Positions 26,144-34,268 of a stretch of DNA of 64,000 bases are shown here, in pieces; position 1 is the first letter of the stretch, and the number at the start of each line of letters is the position of its first letter. A model generated the notes under the pieces. That model did not search any database. It was not told where the DNA came from and saw only the letters and a program-made list of their open reading frames with translations. The position numbers and the translations under genes are program-made. This DNA is from JAHEEL01 sp963836085. Lineage in GTDB: Bacteria; Actinomycetota; Acidimicrobiia; Spongiisociales; UBA5794. The stretch is from the NCBI GenBank assembly GCA_963836085.1, contig CAWIHT010000014.1:62001-126000 (forward strand). The letters are read 5' to 3'.

Positions 26144-26960
26144 AAGTCGCCAGTCGCCAGTCGCCAGTCGCCACGCCGAGGAATCTCTCCCCCGATTCCT
26201 TCCCCTCAGGGGAAGGTTGCGCTTGCCCTGCGGGGGTGACGGAAGGGATCTCTGCGTGCGGGGAGGGGGATCGGATCAAGGAGATGAGGTCTGGTGGGCG
26301 TTCAGGTTTGCGGTGATCTCCAAGCGGGCAGCCCTCTCCGCTGCGCTCCGGCCTGGCGGCCGATGCTCGCGCCTCTCCCACTGCGTGGGAGAGGCGAAGA
26401 CCCGTCCCCTCGCACCGCTCCGCTACCCAGCTACTCCTATTCGCTACTCGGCGAAGCCGTTCGAACAGGGCTTCGTCCGTTTCGAAAGCCAGGGGCGGGA
26501 GGTCGTCGAGGGGGAACCAGCCGACGGCATCGGCGTCGTCGCCGGCCCCGAGCGTGCCGCCGGTCACCGTTCCCGCGAACCAGATTCCGACCGTCAGCTT
26601 GTTCGGATCGTGGAAGTTCGACGCAACGAACATGACATCGCCGACGTCGGCAATCAGACCGGTCTCTTCGAGCAACTCACGGGCGGCAGCAGCCCGAATC
26701 TCCTCGCCGTAGTCGACAAACCCGGCAGGAATCGACCAGAGGCCGGAGCGAGTTGCCCCCGGCCCGCGGCGCACCATCAGGACCCGACCATCATCGTCGA
26801 ACACCACAACGGCGGCTCCGACACCGGGATTCCTCCAGTGGACAAACCCGCACGACGGGCAGCGCCGCCTGAGCTGATCATGGACCTCGACGATCTCCAA
26901 CTCAGTCGTGCAGTGCGGGCAGAAGGTGAATTCGCCGGGCCATTCGTGTTCGTGGGTCAC
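25953..26960 (-). CDS. Zinc-ribbon Nudix hydrolase with abnormal read-through C-terminus
   Basis: The N-terminus holds a zinc ribbon ('CPHCTTE', 'CPSCGFVHWRNP'), followed by a full Nudix box (G-x5-E-x7-R-E-x2-E-E-x-G in 'GFVDYGEEIRAAAARELLEETGL', read as two halves). The family hydrolyses nucleoside diphosphate derivatives such as NADH or ADP-ribose. Recognisable sequence ends around 26440 ('DEALFERLRRVA'). The frame then continues without a stop through repeat-derived sequence and, antisense, through the last 191 bases of uup, to 25953. GTG 26960 is the likely start, as the sequence before it is repeat-like. The real protein is probably about 175 residues plus a non-native tail. Confidence 0.7.
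   Translation of the reverse strand: MTHEHEWPGEFTFCPHCTTELEIVEVHDQLRRRCPSCGFVHWRNPGVGAAVVVFDDDGRVLMVRRGPGATRSGLWSIPAGFVDYGEEIRAAAARELLEETGLIADVGDVMFVASNFHDPNKLTVGIWFAGTVTGGTLGAGDDADAVGWFPLDDLPPLAFETDEALFERLRRVANRSSWVAERCEGTGLRLSHAVGEARASAARPERSGEGCPLGDHRKPERPPDLISLIRSPSPHAEIPSVTPAGQAQPSPEGKESGERFLGVATGDWRLATSTPGRTLRISRRVRARRSLRRRVLRGRPRVAGRDRRSSRSHPQRHRAAPRDPRSSPRVSGCAW
26145..26172. repeat. Tandem AGTCGCC repeat
   Basis: Four perfect copies of AGTCGCC directly after the uup stop. Related TGGCGACT/AGTCGCCA words occur near 425, 12390, 12660, 26960 and 62128, mostly beside copies of the dispersed element. Confidence 0.75.
26195..26270 (-). repeat. Dispersed multi-hairpin element, copy 4 (half copy, inverted)
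   Basis: Only the right half of the element is present, in reverse orientation: ATTCCTTCCCCTCAGGGGAAGG, then a GCGCTTGCCCTGCGGGGGTGA loop region, and GACGGAAGGGATCTCT. The left half is missing or replaced. It lies inside the read-through part of the Nudix frame. Confidence 0.7.
26370..26396. repeat. Perfect hairpin CGCCTCTCCCA / TGGGAGAGGCG
   Basis: An 11-pair perfect stem with loop CTGCG. It lies in a 120-base repeat-like stretch (about 26318-26440) that differs from the seven-copy element. It could act as a terminator for either converging gene (uup or the Nudix gene). Confidence 0.6.
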
Positions 26961-27077
26961 AGTCGCCAGTCTGCCACGCCCCGCATCTGACATGCCTGAT
27001 TCGGAGACTTGGCACGCTCGCACGGGGGACAGCCGGCACGAGGCTGTTCATCCAGGGCTACCGCCTTCCGCCGTTCG

Positions 27078-27779
27078 TCACCCGCCTTCCAGCAGGCGCT
27101 TGAGATGAGCCACTCCGGGAAGCAGGTCCTCGCGGTCGGCACGTTGCTCGGAGCGTTGGAGAGCGAGGACCAGCGGCTCTGAAGCAGGACGGCCGTTCTG
27201 GGTCAGGTGGGAGAAGAGCGAGAATGGCAGAGGCACCCGCTCCACGGTCTCCTCGCCGAACCGGTCACAGCGCTCACGTGCCGACGTCACGAGATACTCG
27301 CGGCACGCGAGCGGACGTTGCTCGTAGATCAAGCATGATGTTCCATCGAGGAACGGGCACGGAACCTGGATCCGGAAGTAGCGGATGGCCATCGAGTCGA
27401 CATCGGTCTGCGACAGGGTGTCGATCCGGCCCACCTCAGCGAGAAGGCCGGCAGCCTCGAGCGTACGGACCGCTTCGGTCGCACGGGCACGCACCGCGTG
27501 GCGCTGGTCCGGGGGAAGGGTGTCAACGGCCTTGGTGAGAAACTGCGCCTCCATCTCGGTGACGGGTACCAATTGGTAGCAGCAGGCGGCGCAGCCGAGT
27601 CGGCATGAGATCCTCCCACCCTCGTTCTCAACCGCTGTGACCGCCTCCGCAATCAACGAGTCGTCGAGGGCCCGGAGAGCGGGGACAACAGCTGCGATCT
27701 CGACGGGACTCGCCGGCACGGTCAGGATCGACGCAAACGTCCCTCTCGATGAGCGCACGGTCACTCGCACTTCGCTCAT
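27078..27779 (-). CDS. YkgJ-family cysteine-cluster protein
   Basis: A 233-residue protein. The first cysteine group 'CRLGCAACCYQLVPVT' and the second 'CPFLDGTSCLIYEQRPLACREY' define the YkgJ (CxxxCxxCC) family, thought to bind zinc or an Fe-S cluster. The molecular role is unknown. The first 50 residues are acidic/hydrophobic without a signal. ATG 27779 is preferred over the TTG at 27782. It starts 11 bases after the end of the tandem-repeat gene and may be its operon partner, downstream of the Hsp70-GH99 gene. Confidence 0.85.
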   Translation of the reverse strand: MSEVRVTVRSSRGTFASILTVPASPVEIAAVVPALRALDDSLIAEAVTAVENEGGRISCRLGCAACCYQLVPVTEMEAQFLTKAVDTLPPDQRHAVRARATEAVRTLEAAGLLAEVGRIDTLSQTDVDSMAIRYFRIQVPCPFLDGTSCLIYEQRPLACREYLVTSARERCDRFGEETVERVPLPFSLFSHLTQNGRPASEPLVLALQRSEQRADREDLLPGVAHLKRLLEGG

Positions 27780-27790
27780 CAATCGACTCG

Positions 27791-29768
27791 CTAGGCGTCG
27801 AGATCGTCGATGCCCTCCTCGTCGAGAACTGAGATCTCAGGCTCGAATGCTGGCTCGATCGACTCGACCGTGTCGACTTCGACCTCCTCGAAGCGCACTT
27901 CCTCGACGTGCACTTCCTCGACGGCCTCGACTGCCAACTCGACGTCCGTTGGAGGAACCTCTTCGACTCCGACACCGACCGGAGCGTCGCCTCCCTTTCG
28001 GTCGAGTGCGATCTCGTCGTCGACACTGCGCTCTGGTGCGGGGTCAACACCACCCGAAGCAGGCGGCTCCGGAACGGGGATCGGCAGTACCGACACGTCT
28101 TCCCCGCCAGTCGGCAACTCCCCACCAGGGATCGGAATCGGAAGCCCAGACACCTCATCGCCACCAACCGGCACCTCCTGACCCGGCAACGTAATCGGCG
28201 TCGCAGACACCTCATCGCCACCAACCGGCACCTCCTGACCCGGCAACGTAATCGGCGTCGCAGACACCTCGTCGCCACCAACCGGCACAGGATCATCAGG
28301 CACCGGAACCGGCTCGGGATCGCCCGGCAACGGAATAGGTGTCGCAGACACGACACCCTCGGATGGGGCATCCACAAGACCGGCAGTCAACAGCTCGGCG
28401 ACTTCGAGGCTCTCCGTGTCCCCGACCGGGGAGTCCTCTTCCGCTCGCGATGCATCGGCAGGGGGCGCAACCTCATCCGTGTCGACGTCGCCCTCCATCT
28501 CCGAGCCGATCGGCGCCGACTCGACGTCGTCGATCCCGTCACCGTCAGGAGACGGCGCGGCTGGTTCAGCGCTCGCTACGTCGGGCCCTTGATCGACCGC
28601 GGCCTCGACAGAGTCCTCTGCTTCGTCTTCGACTTCACTCGTCACCGGTTCCTGGTCGTCCTCATCACCCCATCCGGGTGGAGGCCACTCCTCGGGTGGC
28701 TCGCCGGCCGGGGGGTAGAGCGGCGGCGGGATGTACATGGTCCCGTCCGGGAGCACGGCAAGTCCGGACCGTCGCCATCCATCGAATGGCCCATCTCCGG
28801 CTGAATCGGCAACGGCACCCCCGAAGCATCAACCGCCATCATCGAACCATCCGGAAACGTATGGATGAAGAACCCATCCGGGAACTCATACGCCGGCGCC
28901 TCATACACGGTCCCATCCGCGAGCACCGCGAACTCCGGACCGTCGCCATCCATCGAGTGGCCCATCTCCGGCTGAATCGGCAACGGCACCCCGGAAGCAT
29001 CAACCGCCATCAACGACCCATCCATAGCCGTATGGATGAAGAACCCATCCGGGAACTCATACGCCGGCGCCTCATACACGGTCCCATCCGCGAGCACCGC
29101 ATAATCAGACTCGACCACGAACTCCGGCCCACCATGGCCCAACTCCGGCTGAATCGGCAACGGCACCCCAGAAGCATCAACCGCCATCAACGACCCATCC
29201 ATCGCCGTATGGATGAAGAACCCATCCGGGAACTCATACGCCGGCGCCTCATACACGGACCCATCCGCGAGCACCGCATAATCAGACTCAACCACGAACT
29301 CCGGCCCGCCATGACCCAACTCCGGCTGAATCGGCAACGGCACCCCCGATGCATCAACCGCCATCATCGACCCATCAGAAAACGTATGAATGAAGAACCC
29401 TCCGGGAACTCATACGCCGGCGCCTCATACACGGATCCCATCGGGAAGCACCGCGTAGTTCAGACGCGGCCGCCATCTCCGGTCCGCCATGGCCCAACTC
29501 CGGCTGAATCGCCAAAGGAACACCCAGACGCATCAACCGCCACCATCGACCCATCAGAAAACGTATGAATGAAGAACCCATCCGGATACGCGGGCACGTA
29601 CTCGGGGACCTCGTTCCCCCAGGGATCGACGACCTTCGTGTCGCCGTTGGCTCCCATGTGCTTCATCATCGGCGGCGCCGGCACAACGTTCCCCTTCTCG
29701 TCGAGGATCGTCATCGTTCCGTCGGGATAGCGGTAGTAGCGGAAACTCGGCGGTGTCCAGGCAGCCAT
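27791..29768 (-). pseudogene. Tandem-repeat acidic protein broken by clustered frameshifts
   Basis: Read from 29768 downward, 'MAAWTPPSFRYYRYPDGTMT' begins an ordinary frame and leads into repeat units. Each unit of about 58 residues has blocks 'YAVLADGTVYEAPAY', 'EFPDGFFIHT' and 'MAVDASGVPLPIQPE'. Five single-base indels break it: +1 near 29528, +1 near 29452, +1 near 29435, -1 near 29399 and -1 near 28772. Correcting all five joins every piece into one protein of about 655 residues. It ends in an acidic Pro-rich region with 'VGGDEVSATPITLPGQEVP' repeats and many E-E-V motifs. No signal or membrane helix is seen. It lies directly downstream of the Hsp70-GH99 gene. Decay, phase variation and assembly error in repeats are all possible. 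Confidence 0.65.
28801..29505. repeat. Four tandem repeats of about 176-185 bases inside the repeat gene
   Basis: Units start near 28801, 28973, 29149 and 29325, each with CTGAATCGGCAACGGCACCC at the left end; a diverged fifth unit begins near 29501. The middle units are nearly identical, showing recent amplification or conversion. The unit at 29325-29505 carries three of the five frameshifts. A shorter second repeat (about 60 bases, two near-identical copies) lies at 28165-28284. Confidence 0.85.
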
Positions 29769-29861
29769 GACTCCCCCTTCAAGTTGTCGGTGTCACGCGC
29801 TCACTCTTGGAGTACACGCCCTACGGCGGACCTGTCTAGAGGCAGATGACCGCTCAAGGTC

Positions 29862-32246
29862 TCAGGGCGCCACCCACCGAGCGACCGCTTCGGACGTCAG
29901 ATCCAGGTATCCGTTCGGTTCGAGCGGCGCGTAGTCGCGGTACGGGGATCCGTCCGGGCGGGCGAATCCGGGTTCGGCCGGTTCGATCTGGGTACCCGGA
30001 CCCCACGCGTTGAACGAGAGGATCACTACGAGGTTCGGCGGGCGTGGCGCCGACGTCGCGGCGGCCCACTGGTCGACGTATCGGCTGCCGTCACCGCGCA
30101 GACCCGCCGGTTCGGGTTCACCGCTCCAGTCGGCCGACCACCCAGGGCTGACGGTGGGGACGAACCAGGCTCCTTCCGGGATATCAGCTGCCCATGAGTA
30201 GTCGACGGAGTCGCCGTTCCCGAATGGGCCGTTGACGAGTCCGTCGAAGTGGGCGCCCGCAACCCAGACGGGATCTCGGCTCACAGCCAGCATCGTGACT
30301 CCGCCGTCGGTCTCGTGGATCGAGTCGAGCAGTTCGCTCCACGCATCGACATCAACTGTCCCTGTCGCCTCGAGCGCCTCCAACCCCACGACCATCACCA
30401 GCATCCCCGAGCCGTCGGTCCACGGACTCGGGTCGGTCGCCGGCAGGAGCGCCGGATGGTCGCCGTAGGTCTCGGTCAGGTACTCGACCTGGCCGTAGAT
30501 CAACCCAGGCGGGCCGCCCTCCGGGATCTCGAGGACGAATGCGACGGAGCGCTCCTGGCGAGCCGCCTCGTCGAGCACGGCCGCGAGCGCCGCCTCGTCA
30601 ATCGATTCCGGTCCCCTCCACAGCACGGCGACGACACCGATCGATGCGCTTCCCATCATCTCAAAGTGCGTCTGCAGAAGCACAGGATCCATCGAGCTGT
30701 ACGCGCCGAGAACCGGGTAGAAATCTGATGCGATGTCCTCGGGCGGATTGTGTCCATCCGCCGCCCACTCTCCCCATGGCTCATCCGGGTCGGCCGATCG
30801 GTAGCCAACCTGATATGCGGCAGCGACGCGATCCGTTGAGGGAACGACGCCCACCGAGTCCGGCTCCTCTGCGAGCGTGCTGGCGGTGGGTGCGGCCACC
30901 GGAGTTTCGTCGCCACCGCGCGTCCAGAGGAATCCAGCGATCGCAATGGCCGCGATCGCCACGATGGCTGCCGCGATCCACGGCCATCGGGATCGGTCCT
31001 CGCCTGGCACCGAGTCCGAGGCCGCACGGCCGGGTCCAGCAGACACAGGCACAGGGTCCGGCTCGGGAACCGGATCCGGCTCCGGCTCCGCCCCTGGTTC
31101 CGGTTCCGACTCCGGCTCGTCGGCTGGCGACTGGCGGCCAGCGACCGGCGACGCACCGACGAGCGGTGGTGGACCGGCAGACCCCTTTGGCACATCGTCG
31201 AAGAGCGCCGCCCCCAACGCAACGGCATGCTTCGGGTGGGTGTCGACGGCGACGGGGCGGCCCGTCGCGTCGCGAACCATGTCGGCAACAAGCGGGATCC
31301 GCGACGCTCCGCCAACCAACAGAATCGACGCGAGGTCGTCCATCGACACACCGGCCGATCGGACCGTTCGCTCGAGCGCACCCATCGTCTCGCGGACGCG
31401 TGGCCGAATCATGTCCTCGAACTCGCCACGCGTCAGTCGTACCTCGGTGTGGACGCTCGGCAACATGACCGGGATCGTCACATCGGTATCGGCCGACAGT
31501 GCTTCCTTGGCGTCCCGACACGACGCGCGAAGGGTCGCAAGGGCGGCCATTGCGGCCGGGTCGTCAGGATCCGAGTGCGCGAGGATCCCACCGAGCGACG
31601 CATCCACATGCCCGAATACGGACTGATCGAGGTCGACGCCGCCGAATCGCTCCATCCCCTCCGGCGTTCCAACGACCTCGAATCCTTCCGCGGTCTTGCG
31701 AACGACGGCCAGGTCGAGCGTTCCGCCCCCGAAGTCGTACACGGCGATCGTCTCGCCCTCGACCACACGTTCGGTCTGGGCGTAGTACACGGCCGCGGCC
31801 ACCGGCTCGGGCACAAACTGCACCGCACCAACTCCCGCCAGGCGAGCCGCCTCCTCGAGAAACCCGAGTTTGTATGGCCCGTAGACCGCAGGGTGGGCGA
31901 GCACGATCGCGTCGGGCGCTTCGCCGCGCTCCGCCGTGACCCGTTCGACCACCGACGCGAGCAGATACCCGGTCAGGGCCTCGGCTCCGTACGGGGTACC
32001 GCCGAGGAGATAGGGGGTCGGGTCGCCGAGGCGCCGCTTGAACTCGCGGGCGGTCCGGTCTGACGCGAAGATGGAGCGCCGCTGCGCCGCCTCACCAATC
32101 AGCACCGTTCCGTCGTCGCGGAGAAGCACGACGGACGGGATAGAAGCAATCGACGAACCAAGCTGGAGGATCTCAACCGACCCGTCGGTGGCTATCGCCG
32201 CCGCGGTATAGGTCGTCCCCAGGTCGACGCCGAGTTGGTACGGCAC
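29862..32246 (-). CDS. Hsp70-type ATPase fused via one TM helix to an extracellular inactive GH99-fold domain
   Basis: 794 residues, starting at GTG 32246 after GGGAGG. The N-terminal 375 residues are a DnaK-type ATPase: 'GVDLGTTYTAAAI' (phosphate 1), 'VYDFGGGTLDLAVV' (phosphate 2) and 'ILLVGGASRIPLV' (adenosine). There is no substrate-binding domain. A P/E-rich linker leads to one helix (about 421-443, 'WIAAAIVAIAAIAIAGFLW'). The outer 350 residues match GH99 endo-alpha-mannosidase/mannanase proteins: 'DGHNPPEDIASDFYPVLGAY', 'HFEMMGSASIGVVAVLW', and 'SFNAWGPGTQIEP' in place of S-F-N-E-W-H-E-G-T-Q-I-E. Both catalytic glutamates are replaced (Ala747, Pro750), so it should bind rather than cut glycan. 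It is divergent from the IniA/IniC pair. Confidence 0.9.
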   Translation of the reverse strand: MPYQLGVDLGTTYTAAAIATDGSVEILQLGSSIASIPSVVLLRDDGTVLIGEAAQRRSIFASDRTAREFKRRLGDPTPYLLGGTPYGAEALTGYLLASVVERVTAERGEAPDAIVLAHPAVYGPYKLGFLEEAARLAGVGAVQFVPEPVAAAVYYAQTERVVEGETIAVYDFGGGTLDLAVVRKTAEGFEVVGTPEGMERFGGVDLDQSVFGHVDASLGGILAHSDPDDPAAMAALATLRASCRDAKEALSADTDVTIPVMLPSVHTEVRLTRGEFEDMIRPRVRETMGALERTVRSAGVSMDDLASILLVGGASRIPLVADMVRDATGRPVAVDTHPKHAVALGAALFDDVPKGSAGPPPLVGASPVAGRQSPADEPESEPEPGAEPEPDPVPEPDPVPVSAGPGRAASDSVPGEDRSRWPWIAAAIVAIAAIAIAGFLWTRGGDETPVAAPTASTLAEEPDSVGVVPSTDRVAAAYQVGYRSADPDEPWGEWAADGHNPPEDIASDFYPVLGAYSSMDPVLLQTHFEMMGSASIGVVAVLWRGPESIDEAALAAVLDEAARQERSVAFVLEIPEGGPPGLIYGQVEYLTETYGDHPALLPATDPSPWTDGSGMLVMVVGLEALEATGTVDVDAWSELLDSIHETDGGVTMLAVSRDPVWVAGAHFDGLVNGPFGNGDSVDYSWAADIPEGAWFVPTVSPGWSADWSGEPEPAGLRGDGSRYVDQWAAATSAPRPPNLVVILSFNAWGPGTQIEPAEPGFARPDGSPYRDYAPLEPNGYLDLTSEAVARWVAP

Positions 32247-32420
32247 GACACCTCCCGACCGTTCCCCCCTACCAGGGCACGGACCGCTCTTGTGGTTCGT
32301 CTGCCCCATGATGCCCCAGGCGCATGCTGTCGGTGCAGGGCCGAAAGACGGGACCCGTGCTCGAGCGCATAGACTGTCGGGCACGCACGCGACCTGCCGC
32401 CATCACGGGAGCACGGCACC
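32247..32420. promoter_or_regulatory. Divergent promoter region between the Hsp70-GH99 and dynamin genes
   Basis: 174 bases between two divergent starts must drive both the Hsp70-GH99/repeat/YkgJ direction and the dynamin pair. GGGAGG serves GTG 32246. No clear dyad or consensus promoter could be picked out by eye. Confidence 0.4.
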
Positions 32421-34268
32421 ATGGAAGGGTCGGGACCCGCTCATCCGGCGGGGGAATCCCCCGCAGTGGCTACACGGCGCTTCGTCTCCGCTGGCATCGA
32501 TACCTGCACGGCGCTCCACCGCTCCGATCTCGCCCGTCGACTGAGACATGCTCTCGCGCGTCTCGATGAGCCGTCCACCGTCCTGTATGTGGCCGGCGAG
32601 TACAAGCAGGGCAAGAGCATGCTGGTCAATGCGCTCGTCGGGTCCGAGGTCTGCCCTGTCGACGACGACCTCTCCACGACCACGGTCACCTGGCTCCACC
32701 ATCACGAGCCTGCCACCGCCCGCATCCGCCGCCGGACCGACGGTGAGTCCGTCGTCGACGAGATCGACTTCGACGAGATCCGGCACTACGCATCCGAACA
32801 GGGCAACCGTGAGAACCGGCTCGGCATCGACCTCGTCGACATCGGCCTGCCGAGTCCCGTCCTCGCCGCAGGACTCACCGTCGTGGATTCGCCGGGAGTC
32901 GGGGCGCTCCGAGCCGGGTCCGGAGAGGCTGCGCTGTCGTTCCTCCCCTATGCCGACGCTCTCATCCTCGTCAGCGATGCGTCTGCCGAGCTCTCGGTCC
33001 AAGAAGTTGCCTTCCTCCGCCGGGCACTGGAGATCTGCCCGCATGTGCTCGTCGTTCTGACCAAGACCGACCTCTATCGGGAATGGCCAAGGATCGCCGA
33101 ACTTGATCGTGCCCATCTCTCGAGCCTCGGCCTCGCGGAAGCCGTTCATCCGGTGTCATCCGTGCTTCGGTTTGATGCCGTCCGAAGGTCGGACGCCTCG
33201 CTCAACGAGGAGAGCGGCTTCCCCGATCTCCTGGCGGCGATCCGGACCGGCGTTCTCGACGATGCACGGAACCAAGCGGCATCGAGGGCTCTCTCTGAGA
33301 CGGCCGAGTCGTACGGTCACCTCCTCGCCGCATTTCGCGCTGAACGCGAGGCGCTCGCGAATCCGGAATCGGCCGAACAGTTGCTCAACGAACTCAACGA
33401 GGCAAAGCATCGCCTCGCGAGCCTTCGTCGATCGGGAGCGCGATGGACGATGATCCTCGGGGATGGCATCACCGACCTCAATCAGGAGATCGACCGACAC
33501 TTGAAGACGTCGACCCGGGACTTGCTCGAACACTCAGATGCCCGACTCGGTGCCGTCGATCCGGCAGCCGAATGGGATGCTGCCTGTGAGGATCTCCAGA
33601 TCTCCGTCGCAGAACTGGGGCGCGATGTATTCGATAGCGTTCGCACCGGCACAGAAACCCTCATCGATCGGGTCACCACCGAACTCAGCGAGACCGGCCT
33701 GGTCGCGCCTGCGATCGAGACGGCGGACGGCACCGATCTCGGTTCCCTCTGGGGCTCCTCCGATCGGTCCCTGACCGCGGAAAAGGCGAAGCCTCTCGGC
33801 ACCGGGCTCGGGGCGCTTCGCGGCACGTCAAGCGGCGTCGTCCTCATGGGTGTCATGGCGAATCTTGCAGGCGTTGCCATTGCGACGCCCGTCGCCATCT
33901 CGGTCGGTCTGCTGTTCGGGGCGAAGCACGTGATTGACGAACGGAAACGAAACGTCGAGCGGCGCCGCCAACAAGCACGCACCATCGTGCGGGACTACCT
34001 CTCACATGCCCAGACCGAATTGGCCGTCGAATCGCGGCGCGCTGTGCAGGAAGTCCACCGCCTCTTGCGCGATTCCTTCTCGGAGCAGATCTCCGGCCTC
34101 AATGGTGCGCTCGCTGACTCGATCCGAACAATCGAAGCGACATTGGCCGCATCCGAACGTGAACGAGTCCAGCGAGCGGCCGTGGTCTCCGGTCAGATCG
34201 AACGCATCGAGCAACTCCTTCAGGCCACCGAGGCGCAGCGGTCGCAGATGCGGGAGGATCTGTCATGA
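32421..34268 (+). CDS. Dynamin-like GTPase, IniA-type
   Basis: A 615-residue bacterial dynamin-like protein. GTPase motifs are G1 'GEYKQGKS' (59-66), G2 threonines at 'LSTTTVT', G3 'DSPG' (156-159) and G4 'TKTD' (214-217). Long helical stalk segments follow ('LNELNEAKHRLASLRRSG', 'VQEVHRLLRDSFSEQIS'). A hydrophobic stretch at about 470-500 ('GVVLMGVMANLAGVAIAT') could be the membrane-inserting paddle. In mycobacteria IniA acts with IniC on the membrane under envelope stress. The frame overlaps the next dynamin gene by four bases (ATGA), so the two are probably made in equal amounts and form a hetero-oligomer. Confidence 0.88.
   Translation: MEGSGPAHPAGESPAVATRRFVSAGIDTCTALHRSDLARRLRHALARLDEPSTVLYVAGEYKQGKSMLVNALVGSEVCPVDDDLSTTTVTWLHHHEPATARIRRRTDGESVVDEIDFDEIRHYASEQGNRENRLGIDLVDIGLPSPVLAAGLTVVDSPGVGALRAGSGEAALSFLPYADALILVSDASAELSVQEVAFLRRALEICPHVLVVLTKTDLYREWPRIAELDRAHLSSLGLAEAVHPVSSVLRFDAVRRSDASLNEESGFPDLLAAIRTGVLDDARNQAASRALSETAESYGHLLAAFRAEREALANPESAEQLLNELNEAKHRLASLRRSGARWTMILGDGITDLNQEIDRHLKTSTRDLLEHSDARLGAVDPAAEWDAACEDLQISVAELGRDVFDSVRTGTETLIDRVTTELSETGLVAPAIETADGTDLGSLWGSSDRSLTAEKAKPLGTGLGALRGTSSGVVLMGVMANLAGVAIATPVAISVGLLFGAKHVIDERKRNVERRRQQARTIVRDYLSHAQTELAVESRRAVQEVHRLLRDSFSEQISGLNGALADSIRTIEATLAASERERVQRAAVVSGQIERIEQLLQATEAQRSQMREDLS

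Noticed and set aside
28165..28284. Direct repeat of about 60 bases as a possible CRISPR or origin iteron
   Set aside because: It is in frame with the repeat gene (G-G-D-E-V-S-A-T-P-I-T-L-P-G-Q units) and has no spacers.
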